64,000 nt of DNA from positions 1 to 64,000 of the forward strand of contig CAJXUY010000009.1 of the NCBI GenBank assembly GCA_913060665.1. Direction: 5' to 3'. The position numbers and the translations under genes were made by a program. Of this stretch, positions 8,659 to 19,961 are shown piece after piece. Positions within the stretch are counted from its first letter, which is position 1. Every line of letters starts with the position of its first letter. The notes below the pieces were generated by a model. That model did not search any database. It worked only from the letters and a program-made list of their open reading frames with translations, and was not told where the DNA came from. The DNA comes from an uncultured Oleiphilaceae bacterium (GTDB taxonomy: Bacteria > Pseudomonadota > Gammaproteobacteria > Pseudomonadales > Oleiphilaceae).

Positions 8659-8793
8659 TCACCCCCCCCTCTGTTTAGAAAATGATTCAAATTTCTTTCC
8701 ACCCCCCCTTTCCCGATCTATTTTTTTTGCTACACTGATAGTTAGTTAATTGATTTTACACTAACTTCTCCGCTACTAAGAATATTTCTGCTA

Positions 8794-10848
8794 ATGACAA
8801 AGATGCACCCACAAAACCAGCGACTATCTATCAAACTCCTTCGCTGGGTCATACTAACAGCCCTAATCGCGGGCGGAGTACTCAGTATCGGGCAAATTTC
8901 ACTAGATGCGTTCAGAGCGATGGATGAGCTGGATAACCAAGCAGCTCAAATACTCGATGTGGTAAAAGACCCCGCTACTCAGGCCGTGTATAGCATAGAC
9001 CCTGAGCTCGCCCAGCAAGTCGTAGAAGGACTCTTTCAACAGAGAGAGGTTCATTATGCCGCTATAGGTCATCCAGATGAAACACTGTTAGCCCAAAAAT
9101 CTCGCCCCCTGCACCACGCCCCTTTTCGATGGCTTACTGACTCAGTTTTTGGCCAAGAAAAACAATTTAGTGTTCAACTCATTAAAAATGAACCCCAACC
9201 TGTTTATTACGGCTACTTAGTTATTACCATCGATACCGCCCACAAGTCCGAATTATTTTTAGAGCGTTCAGTAGTCGTATTCGCCTCTGGTATTCTCAGA
9301 GCCGGCATACTTGCCGCGATCTTATTTCTTGTCTATCACTACCTTCTAACACGACCACTTTCAGGAATCATTCAGTCACTATTAAAGGTCAACCCATCAG
9401 AGCCTGGCAGACAGACAATTCCCGCCCCCAAGAATCACGAATATGATGAGTTAGGGGTCTGGGTGAGCACAGCGAACGATCTTCTTGAAGAGATCTCTGA
9501 CAACCAACAAAAACGAAGAGCTGCAGAAGCGAGAGTTCTTAAACTCTCGCAATACGACCCCTTAACTGGGCTACCTAATAGACTGATGTTTAGAAACCAC
9601 CTGCAAAGCACTCTCGATGATGCCAAGCATGCAGGCCATAAGGTAGCCGTTTTGTGTTGTGGAATAGATGATTTTAAATCGATCAATAGCCAATTCAACT
9701 ATACAGTAGGCGACCGATTACTCCAGGCATTCGCTGAGAGACTGTCAAACAACAATGGGGCGTTGCATACAGCCTCCAGGCTAGGCGGAGACCAGTTTTC
9801 CCTCATTCAGTATAATATCCACAACGCATATAACGTGGCTGAACTGGCCGAACAACTGCTTAAATGCTTAAGCGCACCTTTTGAAATTGATGAATTTAGC
9901 ATCAATTTATACACCACCATTGGTATTACTATCTTCCCTGATGATGGCTCTAATGCAGATGACCTTTTACAGAAGTCAGAACAGACTATGACACTGGCAA
10001 AAACCGTTAGCCGAAATCAGTTTCAATTCTATGTTGCAAGCGTAGACAGCGAAATGCGTGAAAGAAAGCTGATGGAAAAAGATCTTTCCCATGCTCTTAC
10101 CAATAATGAATTCAACATCGTATTTCAGCCTCAAATAGACTACCAAAACAATACTATTGTTGGTGCAGAAGTATTACTTCGATGGGTTCACCCTACCCGT
10201 GGCTTTGTACCGCCAGACATATTTATTCCGATTGCTGAAGACAACGGAACCATTGTCGATATCGGAAACTGGGTATTAGATGAAGCCTGCAAACAAGCTG
10301 CCATCTGGCAAAAACAAGGCCACTTTATAAAGTTAGCCATTAACCTATCTGCAGTTCAGCTAAAAGATTCAACCATAGAAAAGTACATTAAAAGCACATT
10401 AGACAAGCATCATATTGAGGCCCAGTATCTAGAAGTCGAAATTACAGAGACAGGCGTAATGGAAAACCTTTCAAATGCGGTCGACACCCTTAACCATATA
10501 AAACAGTATGGGGTATCAACAGCCATTGATGACTTCGGTACCGGCTATTCTTCATTGAGTTACCTCAAAAAGCTACCGATCGATAAGGTTAAAATTGACA
10601 AGCAATTTGTTCATGACCTGCTTGTTGACGAAGACGATACTAGTATCGTTAACGCGGTGATTCAACTCAGTAAAAGCCTTCACCTAAATGTCATAGCCGA
10701 AGGCGTAGAAACCGAGGAGCAAGAGTCTTATTTAGTCAGTCGCGGCTGCGATATGGGGCAAGGATATTTTTATAGCAGACCCGTACCTGCAGATGAATTT
10801 TTGACGTACATTTTGGAATATTCTAAAACTCCCTCTAAAATTGATTAA
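8794..10848 (+). CDS. Membrane GGDEF-EAL protein, degenerate GGDEF, likely c-di-GMP phosphodiesterase
   Basis: 684 aa. A transmembrane helix near 15-32 and another at about 160-185 flank a periplasmic sensor part. A linker/HAMP-like segment and coiled coil lead to GGDEF (about 250-415) and EAL (about 425-680). The GGDEF signature reads GGDQF, so cyclase activity is doubtful. In the EAL domain the signature is EVLLRW, keeping the catalytic Glu, and DDFGTGYSS and AEGVET are intact, so hydrolysis of c-di-GMP is the more likely activity. The lemA-M48 pair follows 37 nt later and may be co-transcribed. Two C-tracts of 7-8 nt lie in its upstream region. Confidence 0.9.
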   Translation: MTKMHPQNQRLSIKLLRWVILTALIAGGVLSIGQISLDAFRAMDELDNQAAQILDVVKDPATQAVYSIDPELAQQVVEGLFQQREVHYAAIGHPDETLLAQKSRPLHHAPFRWLTDSVFGQEKQFSVQLIKNEPQPVYYGYLVITIDTAHKSELFLERSVVVFASGILRAGILAAILFLVYHYLLTRPLSGIIQSLLKVNPSEPGRQTIPAPKNHEYDELGVWVSTANDLLEEISDNQQKRRAAEARVLKLSQYDPLTGLPNRLMFRNHLQSTLDDAKHAGHKVAVLCCGIDDFKSINSQFNYTVGDRLLQAFAERLSNNNGALHTASRLGGDQFSLIQYNIHNAYNVAELAEQLLKCLSAPFEIDEFSINLYTTIGITIFPDDGSNADDLLQKSEQTMTLAKTVSRNQFQFYVASVDSEMRERKLMEKDLSHALTNNEFNIVFQPQIDYQNNTIVGAEVLLRWVHPTRGFVPPDIFIPIAEDNGTIVDIGNWVLDEACKQAAIWQKQGHFIKLAINLSAVQLKDSTIEKYIKSTLDKHHIEAQYLEVEITETGVMENLSNAVDTLNHIKQYGVSTAIDDFGTGYSSLSYLKKLPIDKVKIDKQFVHDLLVDEDDTSIVNAVIQLSKSLHLNVIAEGVETEEQESYLVSRGCDMGQGYFYSRPVPADEFLTYILEYSKTPSKID

Positions 10849-10885
10849 CCATTAAATCAACCTGATAATCCATTCAAGGTGAATT

Positions 10886-11479
10886 ATGTCAACCAGTACA
10901 ATCATCGGACTAGTAGTAATAGTGATATCAGTCTTTTACTTAATTTCAATATATAACAAGCTGGTTACCCTCAAAAACCGCTTTAAGAATGGTTTCTCAC
11001 AAATTGATGTACAGTTACAGCGCAGGCATGACCTAATCCCCAATTTAGTCGATTCTGCAAAAGCCTTTATGAATCACGAAAAGGATACCCTTGAAAAGGT
11101 TATTTCGGCTCGTAATCAGGCCACCCAAGCAACAAAATCAGCCGCTCAACACCCAGAAGATGGGTCAGCAGTTAAGAAGCTAATGGGGGCGGAGAATCTA
11201 CTCAACAAAGCGCTGGCCAATTTTTATGCAGTGGCAGAAGCCTATCCAGATATCAAAGCAAACGAGACGATTCAACAACTAATGGAAGAGCTATCAAGTA
11301 CTGAAAACAAGATTTCATTCGCAAGGCAAGCATACAATGACTTTGTAATGGCCTATCACACTTACCGAGAGCAGTTTCCAAACAACTTCATTGCCGGTTT
11401 TTTTGGTTTTAAAGAAACAGCGCTTTTCGAGCTAGAAGATATAGAGGCTAAAAAAGCGGTAAAAATATCTTTCAATTAA
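10886..11479 (+). CDS. lemA: LemA family protein
   Basis: 197 aa. An N-terminal membrane anchor (about 4-22, IIGLVVIVISVFYLISIYN) is followed by a helical bundle with the LemA signature (NKLVTLKNRFKNGFSQIDVQ, QRRHDLIPNLV). The biochemical role of LemA proteins is not settled; they are commonly encoded beside M48 membrane peptidases, as here, with 13 nt between the two genes. The pair probably works together in envelope proteolysis or signalling. Confidence 0.92.
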   Translation: MSTSTIIGLVVIVISVFYLISIYNKLVTLKNRFKNGFSQIDVQLQRRHDLIPNLVDSAKAFMNHEKDTLEKVISARNQATQATKSAAQHPEDGSAVKKLMGAENLLNKALANFYAVAEAYPDIKANETIQQLMEELSSTENKISFARQAYNDFVMAYHTYREQFPNNFIAGFFGFKETALFELEDIEAKKAVKISFN

Positions 11480-11492
11480 GCGTTAATAGTTT

Positions 11493-13502
11493 ATGAATTT
11501 TTTCGACCACCAAGCAACCGCACGAAAGAAATCATTGCTTCTAGGGGTCCTGTTTCTAATAGCAGTGACCCTTATTATCATCGTTACCAACCTGATCTGT
11601 TATTTTATATTGAACTTTTCCGACACCCAGTCTTTAAGGCTTCAAGATTGGTTCTCTAGCCGCATTAGCCTCTCAATCTCAGCTGCAATGACACTTACCA
11701 TTCTCGCAGGAACTATCCATCAATTTGTCAATCTCTCTAAAGGTGGCAGAGCGGTGGCAGACATGGCCAAAGGCAGGAAAGTAGACACAGACTCACAAGG
11801 CAAATTAGAGCAGCGTTTTATCAACCTAGTAGAAGAGATGTCAATTGCCTCAGGAACGATGATGCCAGAACTCTACATTATGGATCACGAGCATTCAATC
11901 AATGCATTTGTGGCAGGCTATGAGCCCACTGAATGTGTTCTCGTCATTACGAAAGGGGCACTTGAACAGCTATCGCGCGATGAGCTTCAAGGTATTATTG
12001 GCCATGAGTTCAGCCATATATTAAACGGGGATATGCGTATTAACATTCGCTTGATCGCCATTTTGGCGGGAATTCTGTTAATTGGCCAAATAGGCCAATT
12101 TCTAATACGAACCTCTTTCAGTCGCTCTCACAGCTACCGTTCCAGCAATAGGAGCAAACATGGTATAGCGCAACTGTTTATTGGCATTGCGCTGATCTGC
12201 ATTGGCTACACCGGTTTATTTATGGGGCGCGTTATCAAGGCTGCAATATCGAGACAACGAGAGTTTTTAGCGGACGCAGCCTCTGTTCAGTTCACGCGAA
12301 ACCCAGAAGGCATTGCCAGTGCACTTTACAAAATATTCGATAACCAAGAAGGTTCCCAACTTAGAGTAACTCGCCACGCAGAGGACCTTAATCATTTATG
12401 CTTTGCGGAATCCGTTAAACTACAATTTAGTAGTCTTTTAGCCTCACACCCGCCACTAAACGAGCGCATATCGACTATTGATACATCGTACCTAGTACGC
12501 TTTAAAGCACGTAAGCATGCCTCTAAGAAACGAGCATCAACATCTAAACCAAGTGAATATAAGCCAGCGGCTTCACACCCAAACGCCGAGCCAATAGCGA
12601 ACAGTACAATAGGGTTTGCTCAAACGACGATAGGCCTAACTAATTCGCATTCTTTAAACACCCCTCAGACAGCTAATAATTCTACACAGTCATTAACTGC
12701 AATAGAACAAACAGCGGGAACGGTAACCCCAGCTCACGTTGATTATGCGGTCACGCTACTAAAAAGCATACCTGCTGAGATAAAAACCCTCGTGCACACC
12801 CCAGAAGGCGCTAAGGTCGCAGTACTGTTGCTGATGTTGAATGAAACATCCAAAGAACTTCACGCAAAAGCTATAAAACAATTATCCCAACGATCACAAA
12901 ACGACCTTAGTTCACCGACCTATTCCCAGGCTAAAATGCTGATCGACGACATAACACTTCGTCAGAGGACTCCCATTTTTGAAATGGCCATCAGCTCACT
13001 CAGAAACCTAAGCAATGAACATAAACAAACACTAATAGAGGATTTATCTCGCATAGCAAATACTGATGAAAAAATAACCTTCTTTGAATTTGCATTAGTC
13101 ACGTTAACAAAACAGCAACTCACTGTATCTTATGGTCATAGAATAAAAAGTAAGTATCATTCGTTCACAGATGTAAGCAGTGAGATCGCGCTAATTCTAA
13201 GGTTGTTTGTCATAGCATCAACCACCAACAAAAAAGAGCAACAGACTCGTTTTACTCAGGCGATTCAGTTATTTTCAGATAATATTCAGTGGGTAGAAAA
13301 GCCAACTTACAACGCTCGTAAAATTAGTCATGCTTTAAACAAGCTAAGACTGCTATCCCCCATACTCAAACGACCTTTAATAGACTCATTTATAGAGTGT
13401 GTCATGGCCGACAATCAGGTCAGCCCTCGAGAATATGAACTATTAAGACTCGTAGCCGTCGTACTTGACTGCCCAATGCCTCCACTTTTACCTCAAGACT
13501 AG
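11493..13502 (+). CDS. M48 family membrane metalloprotease with TerB-like C-terminal domain
   Basis: 669 aa, much longer than HtpX (~290 aa). Two transmembrane helices (about 15-40 and 60-80) precede the zinc protease domain, with HEFSH at 171-175 and the downstream Glu in REFLADAASV. Two more hydrophobic helices lie at about 183-205 and 230-247. A low-complexity Ser/Thr/Pro linker (about 340-410) leads to a helical C-terminal region. Its last part (FIECVMADNQVSPREYELLR) resembles TerB-like domains. It likely degrades membrane or periplasmic proteins together with LemA. Confidence 0.88.
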   Translation: MNFFDHQATARKKSLLLGVLFLIAVTLIIIVTNLICYFILNFSDTQSLRLQDWFSSRISLSISAAMTLTILAGTIHQFVNLSKGGRAVADMAKGRKVDTDSQGKLEQRFINLVEEMSIASGTMMPELYIMDHEHSINAFVAGYEPTECVLVITKGALEQLSRDELQGIIGHEFSHILNGDMRINIRLIAILAGILLIGQIGQFLIRTSFSRSHSYRSSNRSKHGIAQLFIGIALICIGYTGLFMGRVIKAAISRQREFLADAASVQFTRNPEGIASALYKIFDNQEGSQLRVTRHAEDLNHLCFAESVKLQFSSLLASHPPLNERISTIDTSYLVRFKARKHASKKRASTSKPSEYKPAASHPNAEPIANSTIGFAQTTIGLTNSHSLNTPQTANNSTQSLTAIEQTAGTVTPAHVDYAVTLLKSIPAEIKTLVHTPEGAKVAVLLLMLNETSKELHAKAIKQLSQRSQNDLSSPTYSQAKMLIDDITLRQRTPIFEMAISSLRNLSNEHKQTLIEDLSRIANTDEKITFFEFALVTLTKQQLTVSYGHRIKSKYHSFTDVSSEIALILRLFVIASTTNKKEQQTRFTQAIQLFSDNIQWVEKPTYNARKISHALNKLRLLSPILKRPLIDSFIECVMADNQVSPREYELLRLVAVVLDCPMPPLLPQD

Positions 13503-13620
13503 GTAGAGCCCATACCTGGCACCCCCTCAGGTGCGCTCTTTTAACGGTGCGCTGTATCACAGCTACGGGTAGCTCGGAGTGTTTAGTACGCAACAAGCAC
13601 ACCCTTTACATTAGACCAAA

Positions 13621-13656
13621 AAAAGGGCCAGACACTTTTCGGTATCTGGCCCTTTT
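13621..13656. terminator. Bidirectional terminator between the M48 gene and gspD
   Basis: AAAAGGGCCAGA (13621-13632) pairs with TCTGGCCCTTTT (13645-13656). It is flanked by A-run and T-run, so it works in both directions and serves the convergent genes ending at 13502 and 13705. The rest of 13503-13704 holds nothing else I can see. Confidence 0.93.
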
Positions 13657-13704
13657 TACGAATATAAACCAAAAACCCGTTATTCAATGACCCTGAGCGA
13701 GATA

Positions 13705-15711
13705 TCACTCTTCAGTTTCGGGTTCTTCATCCTCAATCGTATCATTGAGCCTATTTCCTTCGAATAGCGAGTCCACTGGAGGCCGAGGAATAATCTCCCC
13801 CTCTGGTCGCTCTCTAGTACGGCCTCTGTCTTCTTTAATCCCAAGATTCAGCTCCCAAAGCGCATTAAACTTCTCTTCTGTAATCTCTTTAGTTCTCTCC
13901 TTGTCTCTTAATATCGTTGGGCGAAGGAAAATTAATAGGTTTCGCTTTTCACGTTTATTCTCAGTACTCCTAAATAACGCACCTACCCATGGTATATCAC
14001 CTAAGAATGGTACCTTACTAACCTTAACTCTATAATCCTCAGTAATTAAGCCACCCAATACAATCGTTTCTCCATCATCAGCTAGCACATTGGTTTTGAT
14101 CTCGCGCTTTTGAGTCACAATATCCGTTGCCACATCTACACTATCCGCAATTGATGAGATCTCTTGAGTAATGTCAAGGCGAACCAAATCCCCCTCACTA
14201 ATACTCGGTGTCACGACCAACTTAACACCTATATCTTCACGAGTAATCGTAGTAAATGGGTTTGAAGTACCATCCCCAGCTGTCGTCGACTCACCTGTTT
14301 TAATTGGAATATTCTGCCCAACAATAATTGAGGACTCTTGATTGTCCATGGTAATGATTTTAGGTGTAGACAGTAGGTTTGCATCAATGTTTGAATCAAG
14401 GGCCTGTATTAATGCCCCCCAACTCGTGCCACCGTTTTCTTGCCCAACACCTAGCGTAAGTCCACCTTGAGCAACACCAGCTACCGCAGATGGATCATCA
14501 CTTGCTATAGCACTCAATACACTAGCTGCACTCAGGCCCACCTCACCAAAATTCGTTAATGCTCCAGGAATCGCTCCTCCTGCATCATAAAGCGCCCACT
14601 GCACACCTAAACCTTTGGTATTTTCATCACCGATTTCAACGATAGCAGCTTCAATTAAGACCTGCGCACGACGAATATCCAGTTGTCGGATAATCTCTTC
14701 GGTTTCTTGAAGTACAGATGGCTCAGCTCTAATAACCAAGGCGTTAATACCTTCATCTGCATAAACGGTTGCTGATGCACTACTATTTTTCTTTGCACCT
14801 AGGTCTTTGCTTTCTGAGCTAATGTCACCCATGATGCCTTTCAACAACTCAGCCATCTCTTTCGCATCAGCATGCTTAAGTCGAACGACTTTTGTTGTTC
14901 CTGAAGTAGCGGCAGGCTGGTCTAGCTTAGTAATTAACTTTTTAATTTTATCCCTAAAGTTTTCATCACCTTTAATAATTAATCGATTACTTCTTTCATC
15001 TGCCACTACACTAAACTTCTTCGCGGACGCTTTTGCACCCGACTTACCTAACTCGGATGGAGCGAGTTCCTCGAGCAGTTTTACCAAATCCCCCACCCAA
15101 GCCTCATTGAGTTGAACCACTTCAAGTTCATACTGTGATGGACTATCTAGCTCTTCGATAATTCCACTAATACGTTTAATATTAGAAATATGGTCACTAA
15201 TAATTAAGGCATTAGCAGCAGCAACACCTGCCAAGTGACCGTACTTGGCAACCATTGGACGAAGAATCGGCACGAGCTCTAAAGCATTCGCATTCTTAAC
15301 CTGAATGACTCGTGTCACTAATTGCTCTGCGGGCACTCTAGACAGTAAGCGAAGATTGGTGGCCTTCTGCTTTGCTTCATTTTGCTGAACAATTTTAATA
15401 ACCCCTTCAGAAGGAATTGCGGAAAAACCGTGAACTTGAAGCACTGAAAGAAACATCTCATATACAGCATCACGATCCATCGGAGCATTTGATATAACCG
15501 TCACTTTCCCCTTTACTCGAGGGTCAATTACAAAGCTGTAGCCGGTAATATCAGAAACTTGAGTAACAAATGCACGGATATCAGCATCTTTAAGGTTCAC
15601 CTTCCACGTCTGCTCTTCAGACCAAGATACCTGAGAGAACATAAACAAAAAGCTCAAAATAATTACGTGACTAACCGAAATAAACCGCTTCATCGAAAAC
15701 TGTATTCCCAT
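13705..15711 (-). CDS. gspD: Type II secretion system secretin GspD
   Basis: 668 aa outer-membrane channel of the type II secretion system. A signal peptide (about 1-32, cut near SWSEEQ) is followed by the N0 domain (VNLKDADIRAFVTQVSDITG), N1-N3 repeats (LRLLSRVPAEQLVTRVIQVK and on) and the secretin core with VLGGLITEDY and VPFLGDIPWVGALF. The C terminus is acidic. An internal ATG at 15693 is an alternative start. It is the last gene of a gspN-gspC-gspD unit; the remaining gsp genes are not in the window. Confidence 0.95.
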   Translation of the reverse strand: MGIQFSMKRFISVSHVIILSFLFMFSQVSWSEEQTWKVNLKDADIRAFVTQVSDITGYSFVIDPRVKGKVTVISNAPMDRDAVYEMFLSVLQVHGFSAIPSEGVIKIVQQNEAKQKATNLRLLSRVPAEQLVTRVIQVKNANALELVPILRPMVAKYGHLAGVAAANALIISDHISNIKRISGIIEELDSPSQYELEVVQLNEAWVGDLVKLLEELAPSELGKSGAKASAKKFSVVADERSNRLIIKGDENFRDKIKKLITKLDQPAATSGTTKVVRLKHADAKEMAELLKGIMGDISSESKDLGAKKNSSASATVYADEGINALVIRAEPSVLQETEEIIRQLDIRRAQVLIEAAIVEIGDENTKGLGVQWALYDAGGAIPGALTNFGEVGLSAASVLSAIASDDPSAVAGVAQGGLTLGVGQENGGTSWGALIQALDSNIDANLLSTPKIITMDNQESSIIVGQNIPIKTGESTTAGDGTSNPFTTITREDIGVKLVVTPSISEGDLVRLDITQEISSIADSVDVATDIVTQKREIKTNVLADDGETIVLGGLITEDYRVKVSKVPFLGDIPWVGALFRSTENKREKRNLLIFLRPTILRDKERTKEITEEKFNALWELNLGIKEDRGRTRERPEGEIIPRPPVDSLFEGNRLNDTIEDEEPETEE

Positions 15712-15806
15712 GTGTCTATAATATGTTTGGTTATTTTATTATTGCTTAAATCAAAAATATAACGTTATAACCATGACTAATTCATGAATAAAATCTGTAA
15801 TCTATT

Positions 15807-16679
15807 TCAACGTAACGGATAATTTATATAGAAACTGGTTCCGCCACGCTCAACTTCAACCTCTAAGCTACCCTCTTGATAAAGTTGCTTCAAGAGTGCT
15901 TTATCTTTGTTGATATCCCCTAAGGGGTTACCATTGACCGAACGAACAACATCACCCGGTTTCAAATTCATGCCTGCTAACATAGGATTATTTCCATCAT
16001 AAACATATCCAGATGCAGAGCCATCTTTTACAGGTTTCAACCCCACAGACGCTAATGCCGTTGACGGATTTTCAGCTAACCTTTTCTCAGCGACATCAAC
16101 AAACTGCCTTGGGGATGATACCTGCGACCTATTAACTGCCGATTTTACTTTTGCGATTCCATTGCTGGCTTGAGTTACATCTTCAAAACTAAGGGCTTCA
16201 AGCCTGCCACGTCTCTTCAGCAGAACTCTATCACTATACACAGCGACCAACTCGGCATTACCCGGAAGTTTGTCACCGACCTTAAAATATTCACCTTTCT
16301 GACCTCTCTGAGCAACTATAGCACTAGATTCACTCTCACGCTCGGAGGTAAATACGCCTTTAAGTTGTAACTGTAGCTTAGTCTTGGGAGCCTCTATGTT
16401 TTTCATTAGTGGCTGCGTACGGCTAGATGCACTCTGTTTGCCGAATAAGCTTTGCGTCAACAATATAGAGCTATCTATCGACTCGCGGGAACCCTGCTCA
16501 ACACTCTCGCTCGAAAAATGGGTAGGACCAACAAACTGCTCATCAGCCTCTAATACATTCCACGTAAGCGCTGCTAACAGATTTGAACAATAGATGACGA
16601 AACACAACAATAAGAGGGATAATATCCATTGCGGAAGTTTATCTAATGTCGTCACCTTACGAAGCTTTTCTGTTACCAC
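15807..16679 (-). CDS. gspC: Type II secretion inner-membrane protein GspC
   Basis: 290 aa. A short cytoplasmic start and one transmembrane helix (about 17-38) are followed by a periplasmic linker. The homology region (about 90-155, LQLKGVFTSERESESSAIVA) contacts the GspD N0 domain. A C-terminal PDZ-like domain follows (about 205-285, NPMLAGMNLKPGDVVRSVNG), thought to take part in substrate choice. It sits between gspN and gspD in the same direction. Confidence 0.93.
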   Translation of the reverse strand: MVTEKLRKVTTLDKLPQWILSLLLLCFVIYCSNLLAALTWNVLEADEQFVGPTHFSSESVEQGSRESIDSSILLTQSLFGKQSASSRTQPLMKNIEAPKTKLQLQLKGVFTSERESESSAIVAQRGQKGEYFKVGDKLPGNAELVAVYSDRVLLKRRGRLEALSFEDVTQASNGIAKVKSAVNRSQVSSPRQFVDVAEKRLAENPSTALASVGLKPVKDGSASGYVYDGNNPMLAGMNLKPGDVVRSVNGNPLGDINKDKALLKQLYQEGSLEVEVERGGTSFYINYPLR

Positions 16680-16756
16680 GTTCTAAAACTCACTTTTTAA
16701 CACTTAATTCACTGTATAAAGCAATATCAATACTCGTTACTCACGCTGTTATCAAC

Positions 16757-17506
16757 TTACAGAATTTTTCTTCTAACCTTAAAAACCACGTCATTTTCTG
16801 AAGAATTTTTTGGCCACGGCTCATTTGCTAAGTCCAAAAGCCGTCGCTTTACTTTTAACGTCGCGATACCGGTATTTTCCATAATCGCTTCAATAGAGTT
16901 TATCGAAGACTCAGCATCTTTGATTATAAGCGACGTTATATCTGCTTTTTGCCCTAACTCACCTGTAAACGGTGGGAATTGGTTACCATGAATTTCCCTT
17001 CCCGCCGGATATTCAACTCGCCCTCCCGTCCAACTAAACAGCCCTTTTGCAGCCGTTAAAGCACCATCAAAATACCCAATGCTTAAGTGATTTATCTGAA
17101 ATTCACCATTAACTGTAACACGCTGCTTTTTAAGCAGTGGGTTCAAAGACTGCAAATTTACAGTACCCTGAGTATGATCCAACTCAATACCATCGGAAAA
17201 AAAACGGGCATTGGTCGCCAATGTCCCACCATTACTTTTCAATTCAAAATCTACCGGAAGTGATCCGGTCAAAAGACCTGAGAATAATATATCCCAGCCT
17301 AATACACCTTCAATACCGTTTGAATGAAGGTGTGCGTAACCTTTCCAGGCAGTGCCAGAAACACCTTTAACATCAAGCTGCAAAGACTTCAGTGGCAACT
17401 GCGGGGAAACATGCTTCCAAACAAAACTGGCGGGAAGTGTTGCAATCAAAAAACAGGTATAAGAGATCACTCCAACCAGTAAAAATAACAGTATTTTCTT
17501 AAACAC
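16757..17506 (-). CDS. gspN: Type II secretion protein GspN
   Basis: 249 aa with an N-terminal membrane anchor (about 4-24) and a periplasmic beta-rich body containing GVSGTAWKGYA and LGWDILFSGLLTGSLPVDFEL, typical of GspN. GspN is a non-universal T2SS component related to bridge-like AsmA/TamB-type proteins. It is first in this gspN-C-D unit; in many species it comes last after gspM. It lacks gspE-M beside it. Confidence 0.9.
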   Translation of the reverse strand: MFKKILLFLLVGVISYTCFLIATLPASFVWKHVSPQLPLKSLQLDVKGVSGTAWKGYAHLHSNGIEGVLGWDILFSGLLTGSLPVDFELKSNGGTLATNARFFSDGIELDHTQGTVNLQSLNPLLKKQRVTVNGEFQINHLSIGYFDGALTAAKGLFSWTGGRVEYPAGREIHGNQFPPFTGELGQKADITSLIIKDAESSINSIEAIMENTGIATLKVKRRLLDLANEPWPKNSSENDVVFKVRRKIL

Positions 17507-17653
17507 GCGGCTCTTTTCTTCTCTGCTGCTCGCAAATGAGCGTATAACTTCAATGAATTACAGACCAATTCTAACGTTAAATCCAGCTTTTATCAGGTAT
17601 TTGTGCCCAAAATTATAACTTTCTCACTTTCACCTTCTAACGACCCAGCAATA

Positions 17654-17685
17654 AAAAAGCCTCTTTTAATAAAAAGAGGCTTTTT
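17654..17685 (-). terminator. Rho-independent terminator downstream of groEL
   Basis: AAAAAGCCTCTTTT (17654-17667), loop AATA, AAAAGAGGCTTTTT (17672-17685) make a 14-bp stem with T-runs on both strands, about 60 nt past the groEL stop. Confidence 0.9.
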
Positions 17686-17736
17686 AAAAGTGCAACTGAC
17701 AAACACATATCAGCTGCATTTATCAGTCAATAGCGA

Positions 17737-17746
17737 GGGGGGGGGG
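17737..17746. repeat. G10 homopolymer directly after the groEL stop
   Basis: A run of ten G on the plus strand begins one base beyond the groEL stop codon (C10 in the mRNA). It lies between the stop and the terminator, so length changes would not alter the protein. Confidence 0.9.
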
Positions 17747-17747
17747 C

Positions 17748-19406
<1,659 letters not shown>

Positions 19407-19464
19407 TTATCCTTCCTATTAACCTTTAATATCTAACCTGTTAAAAGCTTAAAAAACTGGGCGA

Positions 19465-19758
19465 TTAGCTTTCAAGAACACCGTAGATTTCACTTTCACT
19501 CATGATTAACAGTTCTTCGCCGTCAACCTTAACAGTGTTGTTACCTGAGTACTGACCAAACACAACGATATCGCCTTCTTTAAGCGCTAATGGACGAACG
19601 TCTCCGTTATCCATTATACGTCCAGTACCAACAGCGACTACTTCGCCTTGAGATGGTTTTTCAGCAGCACTTCCAGGAAGTACGATGCCGCTTGCAGTAG
19701 TAGTTTCTTCATCTTTACGACGTACAACTACACGATCATGTAACGGGCGGATCTTCAT
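19465..19758 (-). CDS. groES: Co-chaperonin GroES
   Basis: 97 aa, standard length. It begins [14 protein letters not shown] and has the mobile loop around residues 17-34 ([20 protein letters not shown]) and the conserved C-terminal SEIYGVLE. It forms the heptameric lid of GroEL. First gene of the groES-groEL operon, with a sigma-32-type promoter about 150 nt upstream. Confidence 0.98.
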   Translation of the reverse strand: MKIRPLHDRVVVRRKDEETTTASGIVLPGSAAEKPSQGEVVAVGTGRIMDNGDVRPLALKEGDIVVFGQYSGNNTVKVDGEELLIMSESEIYGVLES

Positions 19759-19912
19759 TTCACAGATTCTCCAAAATTAGGTTATTAATCCGAAAAAAAT
19801 CAATTTTACAATCAATGTTGACTATACAAATACCAATATCAGCTATTTAACAGGCGCTACAATTAATCAGCCAACTGCTCATACGCTAACATCAGTTGAA
19901 TAGTGGTGGCTC

Positions 19913-19944
19913 TATAAATGGGGCTGCATAAACTCATTTCAATA
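19913..19944 (-). promoter_or_regulatory. Sigma-32 (heat-shock) promoter of groES-groEL
   Basis: On the minus strand TATTGAAA (-35) is followed after 13 nt by CCCCATTTATA (-10), closely matching the sigma-32 consensus CTTGAAA-N11-16-CCCCATnT. It leaves a 5' leader of roughly 145 nt. No CIRCE element was seen. Confidence 0.78.
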
Positions 19945-19961
19945 GACAAAGAGAAAAATAA

